Shown here piece by piece: positions 41,206 through 50,382 of a DNA stretch of 64,000 bases. The notes beneath the pieces were generated by a model. It was given only the letters and a program-made list of their open reading frames with translations, did no database searches and had not been told where the DNA came from. The number at the start of each line of letters is the position of its first letter. Position 1 is the stretch's first letter. The position numbers were made by a program, and so were the translations under genes. The DNA is from Rhodovulum sp. MB263 (lineage in GTDB: Bacteria; Pseudomonadota; Alphaproteobacteria; Rhodobacterales; Rhodobacteraceae), in NCBI RefSeq assembly GCF_002073975.1, contig NZ_CP020384.1, positions 124,001 to 188,000 on the forward strand. The letters are read 5' to 3'.

Positions 41206-42594
41206 ATGCCTCGATACAGTGCCACCGCGGGTGGCGAGCAGTTCACCTTCGGGTCCCTGGCGAGGCTGCTGGCCGCGGCCACGCACGAGCGCTCGGGCGA
41301 TCAGCTGGCCGGGATCGCGGCCGCCAGCGCCACCGAGCGGGTCGCGGCGCGCCGGGTTCTGGCCGATCTGCCGCTGGCCGAGTTCCTCACCGAGGCGGTC
41401 GTGCCCTATGAGGAGGACGAGGTCACGCGGCTGATCCTGGACAGTCACGACCCTGCGGCCTTCGCCCCCTTCGCGGCGATGACGCTGGGCGATTTCCGCG
41501 ACTGGCTTCTGTCGCCCGCGGCCCATGCGGCAAGCCTTGCCGCCGCAGCAGCGGGGCTGACGCCCGAGATGGTCGCGGCGGTGTCGAAGATCATGCGCAA
41601 TCAGGACCTGATCCGGGTGGCGCGCAAGGTCGAGGTGGTGACCGCCTTTCGCAACACCATCGGCAGGACCGGGACGCTGTCGACCCGGTTGCAGCCCAAC
41701 CACCCGGCCGATGACGCGCGCGGCATCGCGGTCTCGACGCTCGACGGGCTGCTCTTCGGGGCGGGCGATGCGGTGATCGGGATCAACCCGGCCTCGGACA
41801 ACCTCGCGAATTGCGCGGGCCTTCTGGCGGCGCTGGACGAGATGGTCGCCGGTCTCGCCATCCCGACCCAGACCTGCGTGCTGACCCACGTTACCAACGC
41901 GATCCGGCTGATCGAGGAGGGCGCGCCGGTCGATCTGGTGTTCCAGTCGGTCGCCGGGACCGAGGCCGCCAATGAGGGGTTCGGCGTCACCCTCGCGATG
42001 CTGTCCGAGGCGCTGGAGGCCGGGCGCAGTCTCGGCCGGGGCACGGTCGGCGACAACCTGATGTATTTCGAGACCGGGCAGGGCGCGGCGCTTTCGGCAG
42101 ATGCCCATCACGGCGTCGATCAGCAGACGCTGGAGGCCCGCGCCTATGGTGTCGCCCGCGCCTACAAGCCGCTGCTGGTCAACACCGTCGTGGGCTTCAT
42201 CGGGCCGGAATATCTTTATGACGGCAAGCAGATCATCCGCGCCGGGCTCGAGGACCATTTCTGCGGCAAGCTCCTGGGCCTGCCGATGGGGGTCGATGTC
42301 TGCTACACGAACCATGTCGAGGCCGATCAGGACGACATGGACGTGCTGATGACGCTCTTGACCCGGGCGGGGGTGACCTTCCTGATCACCGTGCCCGGCG
42401 CCGATGACGTGATGCTGGGCTATCAGAGCCTCGCCTTCGAGGATATCGGCTATCTGCGCGAGGTGACCGGGCTGCGGCCCGCGCCGGAATTCGAGGCCTG
42501 GCTGGCGAAGACGGGGCTGGCGCAGGGCGCGGCGGGCCCGGCCGCGCTGCCGGATGCGGCGGCGCTGGGCAAGCGGATGGGGATTCCGACATGA
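41206..42594 (+). CDS. eutB: ethanolamine ammonia-lyase large subunit
   Basis: Adenosylcobalamin-dependent lyase giving acetaldehyde and ammonia from ethanolamine. It has 462 residues, full length. Landmarks are KIMRNQDLIRVARK, FRNTIGRTGTLSTRLQPNHP, INPASDN, VFQSVAGTEAANEGFGV, YFETGQGAALSADAHHGVDQQT, and CYTNHVEADQDDM. It is coupled to eutC by a four-base overlap. No eutA, no eutD/E/G and no shell genes are in the window, so the acetaldehyde must be handled elsewhere. Confidence 0.97.
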   Translation: MPRYSATAGGEQFTFGSLARLLAAATHERSGDQLAGIAAASATERVAARRVLADLPLAEFLTEAVVPYEEDEVTRLILDSHDPAAFAPFAAMTLGDFRDWLLSPAAHAASLAAAAAGLTPEMVAAVSKIMRNQDLIRVARKVEVVTAFRNTIGRTGTLSTRLQPNHPADDARGIAVSTLDGLLFGAGDAVIGINPASDNLANCAGLLAALDEMVAGLAIPTQTCVLTHVTNAIRLIEEGAPVDLVFQSVAGTEAANEGFGVTLAMLSEALEAGRSLGRGTVGDNLMYFETGQGAALSADAHHGVDQQTLEARAYGVARAYKPLLVNTVVGFIGPEYLYDGKQIIRAGLEDHFCGKLLGLPMGVDVCYTNHVEADQDDMDVLMTLLTRAGVTFLITVPGADDVMLGYQSLAFEDIGYLREVTGLRPAPEFEAWLAKTGLAQGAAGPAALPDAAALGKRMGIPT

Positions 42595-43328
42595 GCGGCA
42601 GCGTCAGCACGGGGTTCGGACGGCTGCGGGCGATGACGCCCGCCCGGGTGCGGCTGGATGCGGCGGCGGGCCCGACACCGCTGGATGCGCTTCTGGCGTT
42701 TCAGGAGGCCCATGCCGCGGCCCGCGATGCGATCCATGCCCGGCCCGACTGGGACGCGCTTGCCGCGGCGCTGACCCCGCTGGCTACGATCCGGGTGCAA
42801 AGCCGGGCGGTCGCGCGCAGCATCTATCTGCGGCGCCCCGATCTGGGCCGCCATCTGGCCGGGCCGGTGGATCTGCCGCGCACCGGCGCTCCGCTCGTCG
42901 TGGTGGTCGGAGACGGGCTCTCGGCCCCGGCGCTGGCCCATGCCGCGCCGGTGATCGCGGCCCTGCGCGCGGCGCTGCCCGAGCTGGACGCCACGCCCGT
43001 CATCCTGGCCGAGGGTGCGCGGGTGGCGCTTGGCGATGACATCGCCCGGCGGATGGGGGCCGCGATGTGCCTGATGCTGATCGGCGAGCGCCCGGGGCTC
43101 AGCGTCTCGGACAGCCTCGGGGCCTATCTCACCGCCAACCCCGTGCCCGTCACGAGGGACAGTGCGCGGAACTGCGTCTCGAACATCCACCGCACGGGTG
43201 GGCTTTCGCCCGAGGCGGCGGCCGCGCGCATCGCCTGGCTGATCGCGGCTGCCCGCAAGCTGGGCCGGACCGGCGTCGCGCTGAAGGATGAAAGCGGAGC
43301 GCACCCGGCCGGGACACTTGCCCCCTAA
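42591..43328 (+). CDS. eutC: ethanolamine ammonia-lyase small subunit
   Basis: Cobalamin-binding partner of EutB. It has 245 residues. Landmarks are TPARVRLDAAAGPTPLDALLAFQEAHAAARDAIH, VQSRAVARSIYLRRPDLGR, VVVVGDGLSA and IGERPGLSVSDSLGAYLT. It ends the operon. Convergent nikE lies 412 bases on. Confidence 0.96.
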   Translation: MSGSVSTGFGRLRAMTPARVRLDAAAGPTPLDALLAFQEAHAAARDAIHARPDWDALAAALTPLATIRVQSRAVARSIYLRRPDLGRHLAGPVDLPRTGAPLVVVVGDGLSAPALAHAAPVIAALRAALPELDATPVILAEGARVALGDDIARRMGAAMCLMLIGERPGLSVSDSLGAYLTANPVPVTRDSARNCVSNIHRTGGLSPEAAAARIAWLIAAARKLGRTGVALKDESGAHPAGTLAP

Positions 43329-43740
43329 CGCGCTGCCCGGGCGGGCCGGGTCGCGGTCCTGCCTTGCGCGGCCGTTCCGAAGGACCGTCGGGCGGCGGGC
43401 GAGACGCTTCTGCCATCACGCCGCGGCCCCGGCTTCTGTCGCCGCGATCTTGGCGGCCATCCGGCTCGAACGGTCCGGGGCCGCGCCCTGACCTTTTCAC
43501 CTACCCTGATGGCGATGGCCTGTCCGCGTTTCAAGCATATCCGGTTTCCGCGCGGGCCGGGTCGACTTGTATTTCCCGGTCGGGAAACGGTCGGGCGCTT
43601 CTTGCCCACGGGCGGATGAGGCGGGTCCGCTGCGGCGCGCAGAGAGAGGCCCGTCCGAGGCGAATTTCCGGGATTTTCGCGAGGGTCCGGCGCGAGGGGC
43701 CCGGTCCGGTTGCGGTCGGCGGCTGCGTCCCGAAAACCGC
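43329..43740. other. 412-base gap between eutC and nikE (convergent)
   Basis: No supported gene. It contains a compact perfect inverted repeat, TTTCCCG-GT-CGGGAAA (43572-43587), with no T run. This could be a shared hairpin terminator for two convergent operons or an orphan operator. Short open frames here have no recognisable features. Confidence 0.6.
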
Positions 43741-44736
43741 CTAATTTTTAGGCAGGCCAGAAAGGGTTAAGGAAGATGCCGTTTGCCGCGGGTTACCCAC
43801 AGGTTCTTCCCCAGATTCTGGGGATAGGATCTCCGCCCCGGCCGTTCGCCCCCCGGGAACGGGGATAACGGAGATGCCGGCAGGCGTTGTCGGGGCCTCG
43901 GGCGGGATTTCGGCTGCGTTTTCAGGCAGAGGCGCGGCCTTGCCGACGGCCGGGCGGCCGGGAAAAGGCGGCAGGATGGCCTCGCGGAGGGCCTGCGAGG
44001 CGGGATGCGAGAGCGTGGCGAGTTCCGCGGAAGGGGCCTCCTCGACGATCCGGCCCCGGTCCATCACCAGCACGCGGTCGGCGAAGCGGCTTACCAGACG
44101 CAGGTCATGGGTGATGAAGAGGCAGGCGATGCCGCGTTTGCGGCGGATCTCGCCCAGAAAGGCCAGCGTGCTGGCCTGCAGATGCAGATCGAGATTGGAC
44201 ACCGCCTCGTCGAGGATGACCAGCCGGGGCTCGGGGGCCAGGGCGCGGGCGATGCAGACCCGCTGCAACTGGCCGCCGCTGAGCTGGCCGGGGCGCATCC
44301 GGGCGATCCGGGGCGGCAGCTCGACCAGATCGAGCAGCTCGGCGACGCGCGCCTCGCGGCCCTTGCGGTCCAGCCGGGTCAGATGGCGCAGCGGCTCGGC
44401 GACGATCCGGCCGACGGTCTGGCGCGGATTGGTGGCATCGGGCGAATCCTGGAACACCATCTGCACCGCGCGGCGCATCCTCAGCCACGCTGCGCCGCGG
44501 CACGCCTCCAGCGGCATGCCCTCGAAAAGCACCTCGCCTGTCGTGGGCCTCTCCAGCCCGCAGAGAAGCCGCGCGAGGGTGCTCTTGCCGCAGCCCGAGC
44601 GCCCGAGCAGGGCGACGGTCTCGCCTTCGTCGATCTCGAGCGACACTTCCGACAGCGCCGCATGCGTTCTGGCCGGACCCAGCAGCGGACGGCTGCGATA
44701 GCAATGCGACAGGCCGCGGGCGGCAAGCAGGCTCAT
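43741..44736 (-). CDS. nikE: nickel/peptide ABC transporter ATPase, NikE type
   Basis: Second ATPase of the nickel importer, 331 residues. Walker A is GRSGCGKST, Q-loop MVFQDSPDATNP, signature LSGGQLQRV, Walker B LVILDEAVSNLD and switch FITHDL are all intact. A Pro/Ala/Gly-rich tail of about 65 residues after the ABC domain is not found in E. coli NikE. It overlaps nikD by four bases. Last gene of nikABCDE. Confidence 0.9.
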   Translation of the reverse strand: MSLLAARGLSHCYRSRPLLGPARTHAALSEVSLEIDEGETVALLGRSGCGKSTLARLLCGLERPTTGEVLFEGMPLEACRGAAWLRMRRAVQMVFQDSPDATNPRQTVGRIVAEPLRHLTRLDRKGREARVAELLDLVELPPRIARMRPGQLSGGQLQRVCIARALAPEPRLVILDEAVSNLDLHLQASTLAFLGEIRRKRGIACLFITHDLRLVSRFADRVLVMDRGRIVEEAPSAELATLSHPASQALREAILPPFPGRPAVGKAAPLPENAAEIPPEAPTTPAGISVIPVPGGRTAGAEILSPESGEEPVGNPRQTASSLTLSGLPKN

Positions 44737-45497
44737 GCCGGAAGCTCCTGTCCGTAAAGGGCGAGATGCGCCGCCACCAGCATCCGCGTCACCGGATGGC
44801 GCGGGGCGTGGAAGATCTGTCCGACCGGTCCCCGCTCGACCAGGGCACCGGCCTCCAGCACGGCCACCTCATCGGCCAGCCGCGCGACGACGCCCATGTC
44901 ATGGGTGATCAGCATGAGGCCCAGCCTCGCCCGGTCCCGGCTTCGTTCCATGAGATCGAGGATGCGCGCCTGCACCACCAGATCGAGATCCGTGGTCGGC
45001 TCGTCGGCGAAGAGAAACGGCGCCCCGCCGAGCAGGGCCAGTGCGATGGCCACGCGCTGCAGCATGCCGCCGCTCATCTCGAAGGCGTAAAGGCCAAGCA
45101 CCCGCCCGGGGTCTTCGAGCCCCACCTCGGCGAGCAGGTCTTGCGCGGCCGCTTCGGACCAGGGCCGGTCCAGCGCCCGGCAGGTTTCGCGCATGTGGTC
45201 GCGCATGCTCCGGAGCGGGTTGAAGCCGCTGCGCGGGTTCTGCAGGATCGAGGCCACGACCCGTCCCCGCAGCTGCCCGGGCGCCACCGGCCTGCCATCG
45301 AGACAGACCCGGCCGCGGACGGCGAGGTTGGCCGCCTGAACCCCCAGCGCCGCGGCGCAGGCGGTGGACTTGCCCGATCCGCTGGCGCCGACCAGAGCGA
45401 GCGTGCGGCCCTGTGCGATCTCGAGCGTCAGATCCCGCAGCAGCGGGCGGCCGCCGGCTGCGACGCTCAGCCCCTCGATCGAGAGCACCCGGCTCAA
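44733..45497 (-). CDS. nikD: nickel ABC transporter ATPase, NikD type
   Basis: First ATPase of the nickel importer, 254 residues from TTG 45497, which overlaps the nikC stop (TTGA). Walker A is GASGSGKST, signature EMSGGMLQRV, Walker B LFADEPTTDLD and switch LITHDM. ILQNPRSGFNP is the typical NikD Q-loop. Frame upstream of 45497 is a shadow of nikC. Confidence 0.9.
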   Translation of the reverse strand: MSRVLSIEGLSVAAGGRPLLRDLTLEIAQGRTLALVGASGSGKSTACAAALGVQAANLAVRGRVCLDGRPVAPGQLRGRVVASILQNPRSGFNPLRSMRDHMRETCRALDRPWSEAAAQDLLAEVGLEDPGRVLGLYAFEMSGGMLQRVAIALALLGGAPFLFADEPTTDLDLVVQARILDLMERSRDRARLGLMLITHDMGVVARLADEVAVLEAGALVERGPVGQIFHAPRHPVTRMLVAAHLALYGQELPA

Positions 45498-46351
45498 TGC
45501 GCGGCCTCCCCGACCAGGCCGGGGTCCAGCCGGTCGCGCAGCGCGTCGCCCAGCATGTTGAAGGCCATGACGGTGAGGAACAGCGCGAGCCCGGGCCAGA
45601 AGATCAGCATCGGCGCGGTCCATACGAACTGGCGGGCATCGGCGATCATCACCCCCCATTCCGCGGTCGGCGCCTGAACGCCCAGCCCGAGGAAGGACAG
45701 CCCCGAGACATGCAGCATCATGTGCCCGACATCGAGCGTGGCCAGGACGATCATCTGCGAGAAGGTCGCGGGCAGCAGGTGCTCGGCGAAGATGCGGGCG
45801 CGGCTCGCCCCGGCCAGGCGCGCCGCCAGCAGGAAATCGCGGTGGCGCATCGACATGACGATGCCGCGGGCGATCCGCGCATACCAGGCCCAGTGCGACA
45901 GGGCGATGGCGATGATGACATTGACCAGCCCGGTGCCCAGCATGCCGATCATGAACAGCGCCAGGATCAGCGTCGGGAAGGTCATGAAGATGTCGGCGAC
46001 ACGCATGATCGCCTGGTCGATCCGCCCGCCGGCATAGCCCGCCAGCCCGCCCAGTCCGAGCCCCATGACCAGGATCAGCGCGAGCGTCGCGGCGACGCAG
46101 CCAAGCGATGTCCGCGTGCCCGCGATCAGCCGCGAGAAGATATCCCGCCCGAGATGGTCGGTCCCCAGCAGGTGACCGTCGCCGGGCGGTTGCAGGCGGT
46201 GGGCGATGTCGACCGCGTCGGGCTGGAACGGGGCGAGCGCGGGGCCGATCAGCGCGGCCAGAACCAGCAGCGCGACGATCAGGCAGGCCGCGCCCAGACG
46301 CAGCCTGCGCCAGACCGGCCCGGCCTGTCGGCGGCGCAGCGCGAGGCTCAT
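45494..46351 (-). CDS. nikC: nickel ABC transporter permease, NikC type
   Basis: A 285-residue permease. Landmarks are [24 protein letters not shown] and the EAA-like loop [23 protein letters not shown], then [24 protein letters not shown] 46351 overlaps the nikB stop (ATGA). Longer upstream frame is nikB in another phase. It pairs with NikB in the membrane. Confidence 0.92.
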   Translation of the reverse strand: MSLALRRRQAGPVWRRLRLGAACLIVALLVLAALIGPALAPFQPDAVDIAHRLQPPGDGHLLGTDHLGRDIFSRLIAGTRTSLGCVAATLALILVMGLGLGGLAGYAGGRIDQAIMRVADIFMTFPTLILALFMIGMLGTGLVNVIIAIALSHWAWYARIARGIVMSMRHRDFLLAARLAGASRARIFAEHLLPATFSQMIVLATLDVGHMMLHVSGLSFLGLGVQAPTAEWGVMIADARQFVWTAPMLIFWPGLALFLTVMAFNMLGDALRDRLDPGLVGEAAH

Positions 46352-47292
46352 TGCGGCGCCTCCGTGGCCTGACGGATGCGCGGATCGGCCAGGGCGTAAA
46401 GGATGTCGACGACGAGGTTGCAGAACACGAAGATGACCACCATCAGCAGGGTGAAGCACTGGATCACCGGATAGTCCCGGTTCAGGATTGCCGTGACCGC
46501 ATAGCGCCCGAGCCCGGGCCAGCCGAAGATGCTCTCGATCACCAGGGTGCCGCCCAGAAGCTCGCCGATATGCATGCCGGTCGCGGTGATGACCGGCAGC
46601 CAGGCATTGCGCAGGACATGGCGGCGTTCGACCATGCGTGGCGGCAGCCCGCGCAACAGAGCATAGCGGACATGGCGCTGGCCCGCGACCTCGAGCATGC
46701 TGGCGCGCAGCAGCCGGGCATTCACGGCCAGCGACATCAGCGCCACGGCAACGACCGGCAGGACCAGGCTGGCCGGACCCTCGCGGCCCATCGGCGGCAG
46801 CCAGCCCAGATGGACCGAGAAGACCAGCACCAGCAGGAAGCCCAGCCAGAAATTCGGCACCGAGACGCCCAGGAAGGCGACCAGCCGCACCGCATGGTCG
46901 GGCCAGCGGTCGCGGTAGCGCGCGGCCCAGATCCCCAAGGGGACCGAGACCAGCAAGGTGAAGGCCAGTGCCGTCCCGGCCAGCTGCATCGTCGCCGGCA
47001 GGAAATGCAGGATATCCGGCAGCACGGGACGCTGCAGGGCATAGGAGATCCCGAAATCGCCCCTGAACGCGCGGCCGATCCAGTCGAGATATTGTGCCGC
47101 CAGCGGCCGGTCGAGCCCCAGCATCTCGCGCGCATCGGCCAGTGCCTGCGGCGTCGGCGGCACCTTCGACAGGCGCAGATAGTCCAGCGCCGGGTCGCTC
47201 GGGCCCAGCCTGAGCATCAGGAAGATCACCAGCGAGGCCCCGAACAGCATCGGGATCAGCAAGAGCAATCGTCGCAGGATGAAGGCTTTCAT
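46348..47292 (-). CDS. nikB: nickel ABC transporter permease, NikB type
   Basis: A 314-residue permease with the N-terminal DppB/NikB lead segment ([20 protein letters not shown]), a periplasmic loop with a [13 protein letters not shown] stretch, and a C-terminal transport domain. The domain has [16 protein letters not shown] and [17 protein letters not shown]. It starts four bases after the nikA stop. Confidence 0.92.
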   Translation of the reverse strand: MKAFILRRLLLLIPMLFGASLVIFLMLRLGPSDPALDYLRLSKVPPTPQALADAREMLGLDRPLAAQYLDWIGRAFRGDFGISYALQRPVLPDILHFLPATMQLAGTALAFTLLVSVPLGIWAARYRDRWPDHAVRLVAFLGVSVPNFWLGFLLVLVFSVHLGWLPPMGREGPASLVLPVVAVALMSLAVNARLLRASMLEVAGQRHVRYALLRGLPPRMVERRHVLRNAWLPVITATGMHIGELLGGTLVIESIFGWPGLGRYAVTAILNRDYPVIQCFTLLMVVIFVFCNLVVDILYALADPRIRQATEAPQ

Positions 47293-47296
47293 GGGC

Positions 47297-48886
47297 TCAG
47301 GCGTCCGGGGTCAGCATCTCGAAGGGGATCTCGCTCGACATCGCCCCGAAGCGCAGCGGCCCGACGCGGGGCCGGGCCACGGCCATCGCCGTGGTATGGG
47401 TCAGGGGCAGATAGACCGCCGCCTCATGGAACCGTCCCAGCAGGTCGCGATAGAGCGCCTGCCGCCGGTCCTCGTCGGTCGAGACCAGCACCTCGCCGAT
47501 CCGGCGGTCGATCTCGGCCTTGTCGGGCAGGCCCGACTGCGCCTGGTAATCGGCATGCGCGGGCACCCGCATCGAGCTGAGGAAGGCATGCGGGTCGTAG
47601 GGCGCGCCCCAGGTCCGGTTGAAGATCATGTGGAAGCGGCCGTCGCGCTGGCGGGCATAGACGCTGCTTTCCTCCTCGCCGATCAGGCTGACGCCGATGC
47701 CCACGGCGGCCAGGGCGGCCTGCAGGATCTCGGCCTTGGCCTTGGCCACGGCATCGGTGCCGACGAAGCACAGATCCAGCATCAGCGGCCGGCCCTCCTT
47801 CTGCCGGGGCTGCCCGGCGCGGCGCGCGATCCAGCCATCGGCCTCCAGCAGCCCGGCGGCAGCGGCGGGGTCGAAGCGGTAGGGGGAAAGCCCGATATCG
47901 GCATAGGGCACGTTGGGCGCGAACAGCGCATCGGCGCGCTGTTCGGTGCCGTGCAGGACGGCCGCGATCAGGGCGTCCTTGTCAACGGCATGGTTGATGG
48001 CCCGGCGCACGGACAGATCCCGCGTCGCGCCCCGCGCGGTGTTCAGCGCCAGCGAGCTGGTCTCCATCGGCGCCGAGAGGCCGGCGCTGAAATCTCCCGA
48101 GCGGGCGAGGTCCTCGAACATGTCGGGCGAGAGCGGTCCGTCGGTGCCGTAGACCATGTCGATCTGCCCGGTGCGGAGCGCGATGGCGCGGGTATTGGGG
48201 TCGGGGATGACCTTGACCTCGACCCCGGCACAGGCCGGGCGCGGGCCCCAGTAGCGGTCGTTGCGGCGGAAGATGTCCCGTTCGCCCAGCGAGGTTTCGG
48301 TCAGGACCCAGGGCCCGGTGCCGATCGGGGCCAGGATGCCGTCCTTCGTGCCGCCGTCCCGGAATTGCGAGGGCGCGATGAATCGGAAGGGGCGGGGCAG
48401 GGCCAGTTCCTGCAGCGTGGGGTAATAGGCATCCTTCAGCCGCAGCCTCAGCGTGAAGGGCGCGCGCACCTCGGTCGCGACGATCTGGTTGGCCAGTTCC
48501 AGCCAGGCATGGCGAGACCGGTTGGCCAGCACTGCGTCGAAATTGGCCTTTGCCGCGGCCGCGTCGAAGGGCTCGCCATTCGAGAAGACGACATCCTCGC
48601 GCAGCGCAAAGGTATAGTCCCGGCCATCCTCCGAGACCATCCATGAGCTGGCCAGCCAGGGCATGATGCGCCCGTCGGCCCTGTAGCGCACGAGCGGGTC
48701 GTAGAGCATGTTCTGCGCGAACATCTGGTTCGGCGAATAAAGATGCGGGTTCAGCGGTCCGGCATTCAGCGGCCAGGCAAAGCGCAGCACGGGATCTGTG
48801 GCGCGCCCTGCGGCCAGGGCCGTCAGCGGAGAGGTCAGGCAGGCGCCGTAAAGGGGCAAGGCCAGAAGGGAGCGACGGGACGGCAC
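47297..48886 (-). CDS. nikA: nickel ABC transporter substrate-binding protein
   Basis: Periplasmic nickel (metallophore) receptor of peptide-binding family 5. From GTG 48886 it has 529 residues with a signal peptide ([14 protein letters not shown] core, cleavage near ALA-AG). [34 protein letters not shown] and the terminal [10 protein letters not shown] fit NikA. The GTG is preceded by GGAGAAGG. A TTG start nine codons earlier would read through a perfect NikR operator and has no ribosome site, so it is rejected. First gene of the operon. Confidence 0.92.
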   Translation of the reverse strand: MPSRRSLLALPLYGACLTSPLTALAAGRATDPVLRFAWPLNAGPLNPHLYSPNQMFAQNMLYDPLVRYRADGRIMPWLASSWMVSEDGRDYTFALREDVVFSNGEPFDAAAAKANFDAVLANRSRHAWLELANQIVATEVRAPFTLRLRLKDAYYPTLQELALPRPFRFIAPSQFRDGGTKDGILAPIGTGPWVLTETSLGERDIFRRNDRYWGPRPACAGVEVKVIPDPNTRAIALRTGQIDMVYGTDGPLSPDMFEDLARSGDFSAGLSAPMETSSLALNTARGATRDLSVRRAINHAVDKDALIAAVLHGTEQRADALFAPNVPYADIGLSPYRFDPAAAAGLLEADGWIARRAGQPRQKEGRPLMLDLCFVGTDAVAKAKAEILQAALAAVGIGVSLIGEEESSVYARQRDGRFHMIFNRTWGAPYDPHAFLSSMRVPAHADYQAQSGLPDKAEIDRRIGEVLVSTDEDRRQALYRDLLGRFHEAAVYLPLTHTTAMAVARPRVGPLRFGAMSSEIPFEMLTPDA

Positions 48887-48897
48887 GGCCTTCTCCG

Positions 48898-48925
48898 GTA
48901 TGACAAACGACAAATATTTTCATAC
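48898..48925 (-). promoter_or_regulatory. NikR operator upstream of nikA
   Basis: GTATGA (48898-48903), 16 bases, TCATAC (48920-48925): an exact match to the E. coli NikR operator pattern GTATGA-N16-TCATAC. It lies 11 bases before the nikA start codon, next to the ribosome site, so Ni-NikR bound here could block transcription. A TTGACA hexamer reading towards nikA lies at 48955-48950, but no good -10 element can be fixed. nikR itself is not in the window. Confidence 0.92.
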
Positions 48926-49798
48926 TTTCTTTTCACCGCGATGCGGTCATGTCAATTATCTGGCGCCATGGTCCCGGCCTTCCTGCCTGAGGGGCAGGTC
49001 GATGCCGCAGCCATCGCGGCCGAGCCTCAGCGCGGTTGCGGGCAGGCCCGCACCGCGCCGGATGCCGCATCGAGGACGGCCGACCATGCGGGCCGTCTGT
49101 CGTCCCTGCGGCGGCGGGCAGGCAACGGGGCTTTTCAGTCGGTCGCGAAGACCCGGCGGCGGCTGTGTCGCGGTGCCGGGTAGGGCCAACCGGCGACATC
49201 CCCGGCCGGGCTGCCGTGTTTACCTGCGACAGGACCGGCCATGGCGGCAGGGGCCCCGCCCGCGTTCCGGCCGGGGCCGATCCGAAGGACGTTCGAGGCG
49301 GTGCGCGCCCGGGCCCGTCACCTATGTCTGCCCGGTCTCTGGGGAGCTGCCGTGCCCTCCGCGGTCTCGGGGTCCCGCCGCCTTCGGTTCGGGTGCAACC
49401 GTCCTGCGGCCGCTGCCTTTGCCGTCGGGTCGGGCTGCCGACAGCCCAAGCCGTCGCCGCGAGATTATCGGGACCGGAGATGAAAGCCTGCACGTCAGAG
49501 GCCGTGCACCACCGTGAGCAAGGGGTGTCTTCCCGCGCCGATCGGGGGTCGTTTCCGACGTCGGCTGACACGGGACCGGGCGGCGGCCGAGCGGATCCGG
49601 CAGAGGATCGAGACGGCCTTCGCCGGGCATTTCCACAACCGCGGCCATGGCCGGCTTCGTCCCCATCCTGCGCAGCTCGCCTTGTGTCGGTGCAGTCCTC
49701 CACGGAGCGGTCGCCTTGGTCCGCCCTCGCCCGCAGGGCCAGGCCCCTCGGCACAGCTTCGCTGCCCGGCCGTTCCGCCCACTGCCGGGACCGACCCG
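48926..49798. other. 873-base gap between the nik operon and the MarR gene
   Basis: No recognisable gene. Open frames on both strands are arginine- and proline-rich and look like random high-GC frames; none has a ribosome site and a recognisable domain. The nikA promoter region is at the left end. The rest may be decayed sequence, but I cannot name a source. Confidence 0.6.
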
Positions 49799-50287
49799 TC
49801 AGGCGCCCTGGGACGCCAGAAGCTTTTCCAGCAGATCGGAGAGCTGGTCCTGCTCTCGCTCCGTCAGACCGGACAGGATGGCGTGCAGATTGGCGACATG
49901 GATGTCGACCGCCGTCTCGATCAGGGCAAGGCCCTCCGGTGTCAGCGCGACAAGCGTTCCCCGCCTGTCCCCGGGATTTGGCTGCCGTTTAACCAGGCCG
50001 GCCTCTTCGAGCCGGTTCAGCCGGTTGGTCATGCTTCCGGACGAGATCATCGCCGCTTCGTAAAGACGGGTCGGCGTGACGGCATAGGGCGCCCCGCTTC
50101 GCCGTAACGTCGCCAGGACATCGAACTCTCCCGGCTGAAGGCCGAACTCGGCAAAGACCGGGTTGAGCCGGTCGCGGGATATGACCAGTGCTGCCTCTGC
50201 CAGCCGGCCAAGCAGGACCATCGGTCCGATATCGAGATGCGGCTTCTCCCGGGCCCATTGCTCGGCAGCCTTCCTTGCTCTGTCCAT
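49799..50287 (-). CDS. MarR-family transcriptional regulator
   Basis: A 162-residue winged-helix regulator. Landmarks are LQPGEFDVLATLRRSG, the recognition helix in MISSGSMTNRLNRLEEAGLVKR, and the wing PNPGDRRGTLVALT with the conserved D-x-R. It is divergent from an MFS transporter/hydrolase pair. The palindrome between them is the expected autoregulatory operator. Ligands of such proteins are usually small aromatics or drugs. Confidence 0.93.
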   Translation of the reverse strand: MDRARKAAEQWAREKPHLDIGPMVLLGRLAEAALVISRDRLNPVFAEFGLQPGEFDVLATLRRSGAPYAVTPTRLYEAAMISSGSMTNRLNRLEEAGLVKRQPNPGDRRGTLVALTPEGLALIETAVDIHVANLHAILSGLTEREQDQLSDLLEKLLASQGA

Positions 50288-50317
50288 TCCGGCACCTGTC
50301 TTGACATCAAGATAATA

Positions 50318-50337
50318 ATATCTCTACGTAGAGATAT
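50318..50337. promoter_or_regulatory. 20-bp perfect palindrome, probable MarR operator
   Basis: ATATCTCTAC and its exact reverse complement GTAGAGATAT form an uninterrupted 20-bp palindrome. It sits between the divergent marR and MFS genes, 30 bases upstream of marR. Size and symmetry fit a MarR dimer. It overlaps the candidate marR -10 element, so binding should block transcription. Confidence 0.8.
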
Positions 50338-50361
50338 ATCCGGCATTCTGTTCCGTGGCAA
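50333..50361 (-). promoter_or_regulatory. candidate marR promoter
   Basis: On the minus strand TTGCCA (50361-50356), 17 bases, TATATC (50338-50333): a good sigma-70-like spacing. The -10 hexamer overlaps the palindrome. A TTGACA at 50301-50306 could be a -35 for the opposite direction, but no convincing -10 follows. Confidence 0.5.
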
Positions 50362-50382
50362 GCGGCCACGGAAGGAGGTAAC

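Noticed and set aside
31774-43328. Ethanolamine-utilisation microcompartment locus
   Set aside because: Only eutB and eutC are present; there are no shell proteins, EutA, EutE or EutD, so the locus is not a microcompartment operon.
48887-48913. TTG start for nikA at 48913
   Set aside because: It would translate through the NikR operator, has no ribosome site and puts nine residues before the signal peptide.
49514-49780. Possible transposase or integrase remnant
   Set aside because: A short RIRQRIETAF-like stretch recalls IS5-type transposases, but no catalytic motif, inverted repeats or target duplication is visible.
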